Assembly (NCBI RefSeq): GCF_004328075.1
Contig: NZ_SJFN01000020.1
Span: forward strand, 26,819-90,818
Length of the DNA: 64,000 bases
Direction: 5' to 3'
Origin: Siculibacillus lacustris
GTDB lineage: Bacteria > Pseudomonadota > Alphaproteobacteria > Rhizobiales > Ancalomicrobiaceae
The notes under the pieces are model-generated. The model ran no database searches. It saw only the letters and a program-made list of their open reading frames with translations, and was not told where the DNA came from. A program made the translations under genes and the position numbers. Shown one piece after another: positions 47,133-54,663 of this stretch. The number at the start of each line of letters is the position of its first letter. The first letter of the stretch is position 1.

Positions 47133-47162
47133 GCGGCGTCGGCAGCCCCCGGCCGACGCCGC
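47133..47162 (+). terminator. Strong stem-loop between aldehyde dehydrogenase and DUF779 gene
   Basis: GCGGCGTCGGC (47133-47143), loop AGCCCCCG, and GCCGACGCCGC (47152-47162) form a perfect 11-bp stem seven bases after the aldehyde dehydrogenase stop. No T tract. It may reduce read-through to DUF779 or stabilise the upstream message. Confidence 0.45.
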
Positions 47163-47252
47163 GGCCCCGCTTGCCCGTCCGCGCACCCGCCTCGGTCCGA
47201 CCCGGACCGGGGCGGCGTGCCCGTTCCCGCTCCGACTTTCGAGGACAGCCCC

Positions 47253-47660
47253 GTGACCGACCCCGCTCTCGCCCCGCCGCGTGTCGTCGCCACCCCCGCG
47301 GCGCTCGCCTTCCTCGCCGAACTGACCGCGACCCACGGGCCGGTGCTGTTCCACCAGTCGGGCGGCTGCTGCGACGGCTCGACGCCGATGTGTTGGCCGC
47401 GCTCCGACTTCGTGATCGGCGACGGTGACGTCCGCCTCGGCGAGATCGGCGAGGCGCCGTTCCACATGGCCCGCGGCCAGTTCGACTATTGGAAGCACAC
47501 CCAGCTGATCATCGACGTGGTGCCCGGCATGGGCGGCATGTTTTCCCTCGACAACGGCAGCGGCCGACGCTTCCTGACCCGCTCGCGCCTGTTCACCGAC
47601 GGCGAAGTCGCGGCGCTGGCCGCCGCCGAACAGGCCGGCGCGGCGCCTGCGGCGAGATGA
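47253..47660 (+). CDS. DUF779 domain protein
   Basis: This 135-residue protein has the full DUF779 pattern: FHQSGGCCDGSTPMCWP, FVIGDGDVRLGEIG, FHMARGQFDYWKHTQLIIDVVPGMGGMFSLDNGSGRRFLTRSRLF. The function is not known, but the gene is very often next to ExaC-type aldehyde dehydrogenases; the cysteines suggest metal binding or redox chemistry. GTG at 47253 has GAGGACAGCC upstream; GTG at 47217 is an alternative. It is probably cotranscribed from the sigma-54 promoter. Confidence 0.9.
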   Translation: MTDPALAPPRVVATPAALAFLAELTATHGPVLFHQSGGCCDGSTPMCWPRSDFVIGDGDVRLGEIGEAPFHMARGQFDYWKHTQLIIDVVPGMGGMFSLDNGSGRRFLTRSRLFTDGEVAALAAAEQAGAAPAAR

Positions 47661-47778
47661 CGTCGCGTTGCGAACGCCTTGCAGGGACGTATAGATTGGT
47701 GCAGCCTTCGCCGCGGATCGAACGCGCGCCTCGGTGACGAGCGGCGGCGACGGCTGGGGTGAGGCGGACCGACGGACC

Positions 47779-48090
47779 ATGGACATCGAACGACTGGAAG
47801 CCAACGCCGAACGGGCGGCCTCCCTCCTGAAGTCGATGGGCAGCCCCCGTCGGCTCTTGATCCTGTGCCAATTGGTGGAGGGCGAGAAGGGGGTCGGCGA
47901 GCTCGAGAAGGCGGTCGGTCTCAGCCAGTCGGCGCTGTCGCAACATCTCGCGGTGCTGCGCCACAAGGGCTACGTCGCCACCCGCCGCTCCGGCCAGTCG
48001 ATCTTCTATTCGCTGGCCGGTGAGGACGCCCGCCGCGTGTTGCGCACCCTCTACGACATCTATTGCCTGCCCGACGAACCGCCGCGCTGA
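47779..48090 (+). CDS. ArsR-family regulator, BigR/SqrR-like sulfide sensor
   Basis: This 103-residue winged-helix repressor contains ASLLKSMGSPRRLLILCQLVEGEKGVGELEKAVGLSQSALSQHLAVLRHKGYVATRRSGQSIFYSL and DIYCLPD. The two cysteines (LCQL and YCLP) are at the positions that form a tetrasulfide link in BigR/SqrR/YgaV, so it may sense persulfides. BigR-type genes usually sit beside blh, pdo or sqr genes; none is seen nearby. ATG at 47779 is preferred over GTG 47734. It lies about 60 nt upstream of a GH10 gene. Confidence 0.88.
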   Translation: MDIERLEANAERAASLLKSMGSPRRLLILCQLVEGEKGVGELEKAVGLSQSALSQHLAVLRHKGYVATRRSGQSIFYSLAGEDARRVLRTLYDIYCLPDEPPR

Positions 48091-48153
48091 TCCGGCCGGC
48101 GGGTCGCCGGATCGGTCGCGCGGCGCCGCCGGCCACCCCTCGGAGGATCGCCG

Positions 48154-49245
48154 ATGCATCGTCGTGACGTCCTGACATCCGCCGCCGCGCTCGCCGCCGC
48201 GACCCTGCTGCCGCGGTCGGCCACCGCCGCCGCACCCGCCGTGCCCTCGCTCGGCGAGCTCGCCGCCCGCGCCGGCATCGTCTTCGGCTGTTCCTTCGAC
48301 GTCGAGGCGGTCGCCGAGAAGCCCTATGCCGACCTGATCCGCCGCCATGCCCGCACGCTGACCACCGACAATTCGCTGAAGTTCGGGGCGCTGCGCTGGC
48401 GCGGGCCCGAGGCCGACTTCTACCACGCCGATCGGCTGATCGACTTCGCCTCCGACCTCGGCCTGCCGGTGCGCGGCCACAACCTGATCTGGGGCGACTT
48501 CAATCCCGAATGGTTGCTGAAGGAATCCCAGGCCCGCCGCATCTATTGGCTCGATCGCCACATCGACGAGGTGGTCGGCCGCTACGCCGGCCGAATCACC
48601 GCCTGGGACGTGGTCAACGAGCCGTTCTGGCCCGACCACGGCCACCCCGGCGGTTTCCGCGGCGGCCCCTGGTACGACGCGCTCGGCCCCGGCTACATCG
48701 ACCGCGCCTTCCGCCGCGCCGCCGCCGCCGATCCCTCCGCCCGACTGGTGCTCAACGAGGCCTTCACCGAGAGCCCGTCGCCGCTCGGCCTGAAGGTCCG
48801 CGCCGGCCTGGTCAAACTCACCGCCGACCTCAAGAGCAAGGGCGTCAAGCTCGACGCGGTCGGGCTCGAGAGCCACATCGCCGGGGACGGCTCCTTCGAT
48901 CCGCCCGGCTTCGGCAAACTGATCGCCGATCTCGCGGCCTCCGACGTCGACGTCTATCTGACCGAGCTCGACGTCGACGACCACACGGCGCCGGGCGACG
49001 CCGCGGCGCGCGACCGCCGGGTCGCCGAGATCTACCGCTCGGTGCTCGACACCGCGCTCGCCCATCCGCGGGTCACCACCGTGGTCTGCTGGCAGCTCGC
49101 CGATCGCTATTCCCATTATCGTGATCTCTACGGCGCCGGCGCCCGACCCTTGCCTTTCGACCGCGATCTGCGCCCGAAACCCGCGTACGAAGCCATGGTT
49201 GCGGCTTTCAAGGCCCATGCGGGGCGTCGCGGTGCCACCCCCTGA
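48154..49245 (+). CDS. Endo-1,4-beta-xylanase, GH10
   Basis: This 363-residue secreted xylanase has an RR-containing signal (HRRDVLTSAAALAAATLLP), suggesting Tat export. The GH10 barrel has DNSLKFGALRW, RGHNLIW, the acid/base Glu in WDVVNEPFW and the nucleophile Glu in YLTELDVDD, then CWQLADRYSHYRDL. A standard single-domain form with no carbohydrate-binding module. It would cut xylan or beta-glucan-like plant polymers outside the cytoplasm. GGAGGATCGCCG precedes the ATG. Confidence 0.95.
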   Translation: MHRRDVLTSAAALAAATLLPRSATAAAPAVPSLGELAARAGIVFGCSFDVEAVAEKPYADLIRRHARTLTTDNSLKFGALRWRGPEADFYHADRLIDFASDLGLPVRGHNLIWGDFNPEWLLKESQARRIYWLDRHIDEVVGRYAGRITAWDVVNEPFWPDHGHPGGFRGGPWYDALGPGYIDRAFRRAAAADPSARLVLNEAFTESPSPLGLKVRAGLVKLTADLKSKGVKLDAVGLESHIAGDGSFDPPGFGKLIADLAASDVDVYLTELDVDDHTAPGDAAARDRRVAEIYRSVLDTALAHPRVTTVVCWQLADRYSHYRDLYGAGARPLPFDRDLRPKPAYEAMVAAFKAHAGRRGATP

Positions 49246-49351
49246 AATTCCCGGGAGAGACAGAGAATCGTCACACGCCGCACGCCGAAGTCTGATTGAA
49301 GGGGGCCGCGAAGCGCTCCTGCGTCGCGGGACTCCAGCGGAGGCGTCGGGC

Positions 49352-49606
49352 GTGTTCGACAGTTACCTCATCGAGATCGACGACCTGGAGGCCGGCCTGC
49401 TGCTGCGCCAGGGCGAAGCCTTCGTGTTTCACGCGGTGGCGCCGCGTTTCCGCGCCTTCGAAGGCGCCGTCTTCGCCGACCCGTGGAGCGCCGAGCGGGC
49501 GCTGCGCCGCCATGCCCAGCGTCCGACGCCGAAGCGCGACGGCGCCCGCGACCCCGGCGCCCCGCGGCGCGTGCCCCCCGCCGCCGGCCGCCGCGCCCTC
49601 GGCTGA
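49352..49606 (+). CDS. Small conserved hypothetical protein
   Basis: This 84-residue product starts FDSYLIEIDDLEAGLLLRQGEAFVFHAVAPRFRAFEGAVFADPWSAERALRRHA, a pattern I recognise from short alphaproteobacterial hypothetical proteins. The last 25 residues are Arg/Pro/Ala-rich and less certain. GTG at 49352 has GGAGGCGTCGGGC upstream. No function can be given. It lies between the GH10 gene and the convergent ABC gene. Confidence 0.6.
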   Translation: MFDSYLIEIDDLEAGLLLRQGEAFVFHAVAPRFRAFEGAVFADPWSAERALRRHAQRPTPKRDGARDPGAPRRVPPAAGRRALG

Positions 49607-49618
49607 CCGCCGATCGGC

Positions 49619-51379
49619 TCAGCCCGTCCCGGTGACGGCCGAATCGCTCACCCGGTTGAGGCCGATCACCCGGGTGAACCACGGATCGCCGTCGTCCTCG
49701 CGGGTCAGCGAGATCACCGAGACGCCGGCGAGCGACCCCAGCGCCTCGAGCATGCGGCGATGCTGGGTCGCGTCGAGCGCGCTGGTCGCCCCGTCCATCA
49801 CCACCCAGGGCCGGCGATGCAGCACCGCCCGGCCGAAGGCCAGGCACTGCTGCTCGTCGAGGCTCAGCCGCCGATCCCAGCGATCGACCAGAGCGATGTC
49901 GTCGCCGAGTTTGCCGAGCCCCACGGAATCGAGCGCCGCGCGGATCGCCGAAGCTTCGAACCGTTCCGCCTGATCGGGGTAGGCGATCGCCTCGGCGAGC
50001 GAGCCGAGCGGGAAATAGGGTCGCTCCGGCAGGAACATCACCCGCTCCGGCGGCGGCCGGTGGACGATGCCGCGGCCGCGCGTCCACAGGCCCGCGAGCG
50101 CATGGAACAGCAGCGTCTTGCCTACCGCCGCCTCGCCGACGATCCGCACCCGTTCGCCCGGGACGATCGCCACCGCATCGGTCGCGAAGCGCGCCCGCCC
50201 GTCCGGCATCGCCAGTTCGAAACCCTCGAAGCGGAAGCCGTCGTCGGCGTCTTCGCGGCAGTCGATGTGCGGGCCGATCCCGCCCTCGCCGTGGTCGAGC
50301 GCGGTCAGCACGTCGTGCAGACCCTCGACCCGACGCAGCGTCGCCCGCCAGTCGGCGATGCGCGGGAAGTTGTCGACGAACCAGCGCAGCGACGACTGCA
50401 CCTGATTGAAGGCATTGACCACCATCATCAGCCCGCCGAGCGACATGGCGCCGGAGAAATAGCCGGGTGAGGCGACCAGCACCGGCACCACCAACGCCAG
50501 CCAGCCGTAGCCCGAGGTCACCCAGGTCAGCCGCGCCAGATCCTCGGCGAGCACCCGCATCGCCACCAGCACCGCGTCGAACAGCCCGGCGACCGAGCGC
50601 CGCTCGTCGGCCTCGCCGCCGTAGAGGGTGATGCCCTCGGCCGATTCGCCGATCCGCACCAATGCGAAGCGCAGCTCCGCCTCGCGGGCGTAGCGGGCGG
50701 CGTTGTCGTCGATCATCGGCCGCCCGACCCGCCAGGTCAGCGCCGAGCCGGTCAGCGCGAAGCCGACCGCGCACCACACCATGTAGCCGGGGATCGACAC
50801 CAGATGGCCGCCGATCGAGAAACGCACCTGCTCTGACAGCACCCACAGCACGCCGACGAAGGAGAACAGCATCAGCGACGCCGAGAACAGGCTGGCGCCG
50901 AGATCGGCGGTGAGCTCGGCGAGATGCCGGCTGTCCTCGTGGATGCGCTGGTCGGGATTGGCCCCGGCCTCGCCGGCGAAGGTCAGGAGATAGGCTCGTT
51001 TCTCCTCCAGCCAGTCGTCGAGCAGATCCTCGGTGACCCAGGCGCGCAGCCGGATCTTGATCATCTCGGTGAACCAGGTCTGGGCCACGACCAGGGTCAG
51101 CAGCGTCCCGGCGATCTTCAGGAACTCGAAGGCCTGGGCGACGAAGGCCGGCCGGTCGCGTTTTTCCAACGCATCGTAGAAGGCGCCCTGCCATTCGTTG
51201 AGCCAGATTTGCCCGCCGATGAAGGAGACGATCACTGTCATGAGGCCCAGCACCAGCCAGAACAGCCGCCGCCGTTCCGGCGATCCGCGCATGCGTGCGA
51301 GCACCCGGCGCACGTGCACGAAGGTGCCCGGGGGGGAAATCGCGGCTGAGGGGGATGCCGAACTCGACGTGTCGACCAT
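49619..51379 (-). CDS. SbmA/BacA-type ABC transporter with degenerate ATPase motifs
   Basis: This 586-residue protein has an ABC_membrane_2 (SbmA_BacA-like) transmembrane domain (about 1-330, five or six helices, with GGQIWLNEWQGAFYDALEKRD and NPDQRIHEDSRHL). A C-terminal ABC ATPase follows, the layout of BclA, YddA and Rv1819c, which move peptides or cobalamin. The ATPase is atypical. Walker A reads GEAAVGKT (usual fourth-position Gly replaced by Ala), the signature is LSLDEQQ, the Walker B catalytic Glu is Gly (VVMDGATSALD), and the switch His is not evident (ISLTRED). ATP hydrolysis may be weak or absent. It diverges from the GH3 gene. Confidence 0.88.
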   Translation of the reverse strand: MVDTSSSASPSAAISPPGTFVHVRRVLARMRGSPERRRLFWLVLGLMTVIVSFIGGQIWLNEWQGAFYDALEKRDRPAFVAQAFEFLKIAGTLLTLVVAQTWFTEMIKIRLRAWVTEDLLDDWLEEKRAYLLTFAGEAGANPDQRIHEDSRHLAELTADLGASLFSASLMLFSFVGVLWVLSEQVRFSIGGHLVSIPGYMVWCAVGFALTGSALTWRVGRPMIDDNAARYAREAELRFALVRIGESAEGITLYGGEADERRSVAGLFDAVLVAMRVLAEDLARLTWVTSGYGWLALVVPVLVASPGYFSGAMSLGGLMMVVNAFNQVQSSLRWFVDNFPRIADWRATLRRVEGLHDVLTALDHGEGGIGPHIDCREDADDGFRFEGFELAMPDGRARFATDAVAIVPGERVRIVGEAAVGKTLLFHALAGLWTRGRGIVHRPPPERVMFLPERPYFPLGSLAEAIAYPDQAERFEASAIRAALDSVGLGKLGDDIALVDRWDRRLSLDEQQCLAFGRAVLHRRPWVVMDGATSALDATQHRRMLEALGSLAGVSVISLTREDDGDPWFTRVIGLNRVSDSAVTGTG

Positions 51380-51492
51380 CTGGGGTACTCTTCACGCCAC
51401 CACCGGTGCGACGCACCGGGGGGCGTCGGCCGAGACGTGACGTGAGAGTGCGCCGGCCGCGCGCCCGGATCAATCGGGAGAGGAACGCACCC

Positions 51493-53652
51493 ATGTCTCG
51501 GATCGACGACCTCGTCGCCGCCATGACCCTCGACGAGAAGATCGGCCAACTCACCATGATCTCGCTCGGTGCCGAGACCATCGTCACCGGCCCCGGCGCC
51601 ACCCGCGAACCGTCGATCGCCGAGTTGCGCGAGGGCCGCCTCGGCTCGGTGCTCAATCTGGTCGGTCGCGACCGCATCCACGCCCTGCAGAAGATCGCGG
51701 TCGAAGACACCCGCCTCGGCATTCCGCTGTTATTCGCGCTCGACGTGATCCACGGCTATCGCACCTGCTTTCCCGTGCCGCTCGGCGAGACCGCCGCCTT
51801 CCGCCCGGATCTGTGGGAGAAGACCGCCCGCTTCGCCGCGGAAGAGGCGACCGAGGACGCCCTCGCCCTGACCTTCACGCCGATGCTCGATCTCGCCCGC
51901 GATCCGCGCTGGGGCCGCATCGTCGAAGGCCCCGGCGAAGACCCGCACGTCGGCGCCGTCTATGCCCGCGCCAAGGTGCGCGGCTTCCAGACCGACGACC
52001 TCGCCCGCCCCGACGCGCTCGCCGCCACCGCCAAACATTTCGTCGCCTATGGTGCGGTCACCGCCGGCCGCGACTATGCCTCGGTCGACATCTCCGAGCG
52101 GACCCTGCACGAGGTCTATCTGCCGGCCTTCCGCGCCGCCGTCGACGCCGGCTGCGCCGCGATCATGCCGGCCTTCGTCGATCTCGCGGGACGGCCGATG
52201 TCCGGCGATCGGGCGCTGCTCACCGATCTCGTCCGCTCGACCTGGGGTTTCGAAGGCATCCACGTCAGCGACTACGACGCGGTCGGCGAACTGGTCGCCC
52301 ACGGCGTCGCCGGCGACATGGTCGAAGCCGCGGCGCTGGCGCTGAACGCCGGCATGGACCTCGACATGATGAGTCCGGCCTATCCGCAGGGTCTGAAGAC
52401 CGCGCTCGAACGCGGCCTGACCGATCTGGCGACGTTGGATGCCACCGTCCGCCGGGTGCTGGCGCTCAAGGAACGCCTCGGCCTGTTCGACGCGCCCTTC
52501 GGTCGCGGCGATCCCGCCCGACCGTCGGCCCGCTCGCGCGCCGAACGCCGGGCGCTCGCCCGCGAGGCCGCTGCGGCGTCGATGGTGCTGCTCGACAACT
52601 GCGACGCGATCCTGCCGCTCGCCGCCACCGGCGGACCGATCGCCCTGATCGGTCCCTTCGCGGAAGCCGCCTTCGACATGATGGGGCCGTGGTACGGGCT
52701 CGGCGATCAGGAGGAGACGATCGATCTGGCGCAAGGCCTCCGCGCCGCCTTCCGCGATCGCGAGATCCTGGTCGCCGCCGGGGTCGAGCGCGACGGCGAC
52801 GACGTCTCGGGGATCGCTGCGGCAGTCGCGGTCGCCGCGCAGTCGGACGTCGTGCTGCTCGCCGTCGGCGAACCGGCCGGGCTGTCCGGCGAGGCGGCGA
52901 GCCGGGTCCGCCCCGGCCTCACCGGCCGTCAGGCCGAGCTCGCCCGCGCGGTGGTGGCCACCGGCCGCCCGGTCGTGGTGCTGCTCACCTGCGGCCGCCC
53001 GCTGATCGAGCCCTGGCTCTACGACGCCGCCGCCGCCACCCTGGTGCTGTGGTATCCGGGCGGCGAGGCCGGCCACGCCGTGGGCGATCTGCTTGCCGGC
53101 CGCCGCTCGCCCTCCGGCCGCCTGCCGGTGTCCTGGCCGCGCGACGTCGGCCAGATCCCGCTGCACTACGGCGAGCGCCCGACCGGCCGCCCCTTCCTCG
53201 ACGGCGAGCACTTCACCACCCGCTACATCGACAGCCCCAACGATCCCCAGTTCCCCTTCGGCGCCGGCCTCGGCTACGGCTCCATCGACATCGGCAAGCC
53301 GCGCCCGGCGACCGATCGGCTCATTGCGGGGGAGAGCCTGACGGTGGCGATCGATCTCGCTCATGCGGGGGGCATGGCCTGCGAGACGCCGATCTTCGTG
53401 TTCCTGCACGATCGCGTCGCCTCGACCTCGCGGCCGGTGCTGGAGCTGAAGCATTTCGAGGTGGTCGGGCTCATGCCCGGCGAGACGCGGACCCTGACCG
53501 TCACCTTGCCGCCGGCGGCCTTCGCCTGCCTCGGCCCGGATCTCGAGCCGCGCATCGAGCCCGGCCTGTTCGACGTCTTGGTCGGGCCGAGCGCTGATCG
53601 GCGCACCCTCAAGGGCGCGGTGGTGGAGGTGGGGACCGCGCCGGTGGCGTGA
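51493..53652 (+). CDS. Beta-glucosidase/beta-xylosidase, GH3 (BglX-like)
   Basis: This 719-residue GH3 enzyme removes terminal beta-linked sugars. It contains MTLDEKIGQLTMIS, LFALDVIHGYRTCFPVPLG, DPRWGRIVEGPGEDP, the substrate-site KHFVAYGA and the nucleophile Asp in GIHVSDYDAVGEL. The C-terminal alpha/beta sandwich has LWYPGGEAG, and a fibronectin III-like domain ends the protein. No signal peptide is visible, so it probably acts in the cytoplasm on imported oligosaccharides. The nearby GH10 and GH13 genes make xylo- or gluco-oligosaccharides likely substrates. AGGAACGCACCC precedes the ATG. Confidence 0.93.
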   Translation: MSRIDDLVAAMTLDEKIGQLTMISLGAETIVTGPGATREPSIAELREGRLGSVLNLVGRDRIHALQKIAVEDTRLGIPLLFALDVIHGYRTCFPVPLGETAAFRPDLWEKTARFAAEEATEDALALTFTPMLDLARDPRWGRIVEGPGEDPHVGAVYARAKVRGFQTDDLARPDALAATAKHFVAYGAVTAGRDYASVDISERTLHEVYLPAFRAAVDAGCAAIMPAFVDLAGRPMSGDRALLTDLVRSTWGFEGIHVSDYDAVGELVAHGVAGDMVEAAALALNAGMDLDMMSPAYPQGLKTALERGLTDLATLDATVRRVLALKERLGLFDAPFGRGDPARPSARSRAERRALAREAAAASMVLLDNCDAILPLAATGGPIALIGPFAEAAFDMMGPWYGLGDQEETIDLAQGLRAAFRDREILVAAGVERDGDDVSGIAAAVAVAAQSDVVLLAVGEPAGLSGEAASRVRPGLTGRQAELARAVVATGRPVVVLLTCGRPLIEPWLYDAAAATLVLWYPGGEAGHAVGDLLAGRRSPSGRLPVSWPRDVGQIPLHYGERPTGRPFLDGEHFTTRYIDSPNDPQFPFGAGLGYGSIDIGKPRPATDRLIAGESLTVAIDLAHAGGMACETPIFVFLHDRVASTSRPVLELKHFEVVGLMPGETRTLTVTLPPAAFACLGPDLEPRIEPGLFDVLVGPSADRRTLKGAVVEVGTAPVA

Positions 53653-53736
53653 GATCGCCACGTCGCGGTTCGCCGGCGTTCGCCGCCGATCCGCGCGGTG
53701 CGCTCGCCGGTCCCCGTTCGGACGGCGAGCGTCGAG

Positions 53737-54354
53737 TCAGCGCGCCTGAACCCGGGCCATCGCCACCGCGTCGGTCAGGTGGCCGCAGGACAGCAGGCCG
53801 CCGATGCAGAACAGCACCATGACCGCGGTCTCGGCGTCGCGGGGCGACGCGAGGCTGCGCGGCTCGCGCAGCGAGATGCCGAGGCGCGTCAAACGGCTGC
53901 GCAGCGCCGCGAGACGAGTGCCGAAGACCGCCTCGACGGCGATCGCCCCGGGCGCGCCGAAGGCGGGTTCGGCCGTCGCCTCGAGCCGGGGCAGGCCCGG
54001 CGGCGCGGCCGTCGAGGCGTTGAGGAAGCATTGCATGTCCCGCGCCAGAGCGATCAGCGAAGCGCCGAGTTCCTTGTACTTGGTGTCGTCGAGGACCCCG
54101 AGCTCGTAGAGCGCCACGTAGATCCGCCGATACATCAGGAGCGAGAAGGTGATCGGCACCACCACCACCGCGAACACCAGCAGGCCGCGGTCGTAGGACC
54201 GCAGGAACAGGAAGGAGACCACCAGATAGGCGATCGGAATCACCTGCGACAGAACCACGAAGGACGAGGCTTCGCGCGCCCGCCGGACCAGCGCGCCGAG
54301 GCCGTCCGGGGACGCGAAAGCCGGGGTCTTGGGATGGAACAGATGGTTCGACAC
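53737..54354 (-). CDS. Membrane protein of unknown function
   Basis: This 205-residue protein has two adjacent membrane helices (about residues 31-49 and 55-72: VVLSQVIPIAYLVVSFLFL and GLLVFAVVVVPITFSLLMY). A soluble region follows, with KYKELGASLIALARDMQCFL and a C-terminal moderately hydrophobic stretch (TAVMVLFCIGGLL). I do not recognise a family. GTG at 54354 is preceded by GGGAGGAGGACCG, an excellent ribosome-binding site. The gene is divergent from GH13 and convergent with GH3. Confidence 0.7.
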   Translation of the reverse strand: MSNHLFHPKTPAFASPDGLGALVRRAREASSFVVLSQVIPIAYLVVSFLFLRSYDRGLLVFAVVVVPITFSLLMYRRIYVALYELGVLDDTKYKELGASLIALARDMQCFLNASTAAPPGLPRLEATAEPAFGAPGAIAVEAVFGTRLAALRSRLTRLGISLREPRSLASPRDAETAVMVLFCIGGLLSCGHLTDAVAMARVQAR

Positions 54355-54663
54355 GGATCGGTCCTCCTCCCGCTGAACGTTCGACCAGACCCAGGCTAGG
54401 CGAAGGTCATTCGGAAAGCGTTGCGCCGATCCGGACAGTTGGACGCGATCGGCTCGGCAGGTGCCGCTCGTCCCCTGCGCGTCGTCCGCCACCGGGATTT
54501 GCGCTCCCTCGGGCGCGGTCCGCCCGCGCCCCGACCCGAAAGCCTTCGTTGGCCACGCCGAACGATGGCCCCTGCCAAGGGGCGGCAATTGGAGTCATAC
54601 TCTCATCGAGCGAGCCGAATTGACCGGCCCGACGCCGGTTCGACCCGCGACGGAGGCTCCCAG
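54355..54663. other. Divergent gap, membrane protein / GH13 gene
   Basis: This 309-nt region holds no supported gene. It contains an AT-richer patch near 54585-54605 (GGCAATTGGAGTCATACT) that could be the GH13 promoter, and a weak inverted repeat GGCCA...TGGCC around 54551-54570. No catabolite-type operator could be assigned. Confidence 0.35.
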
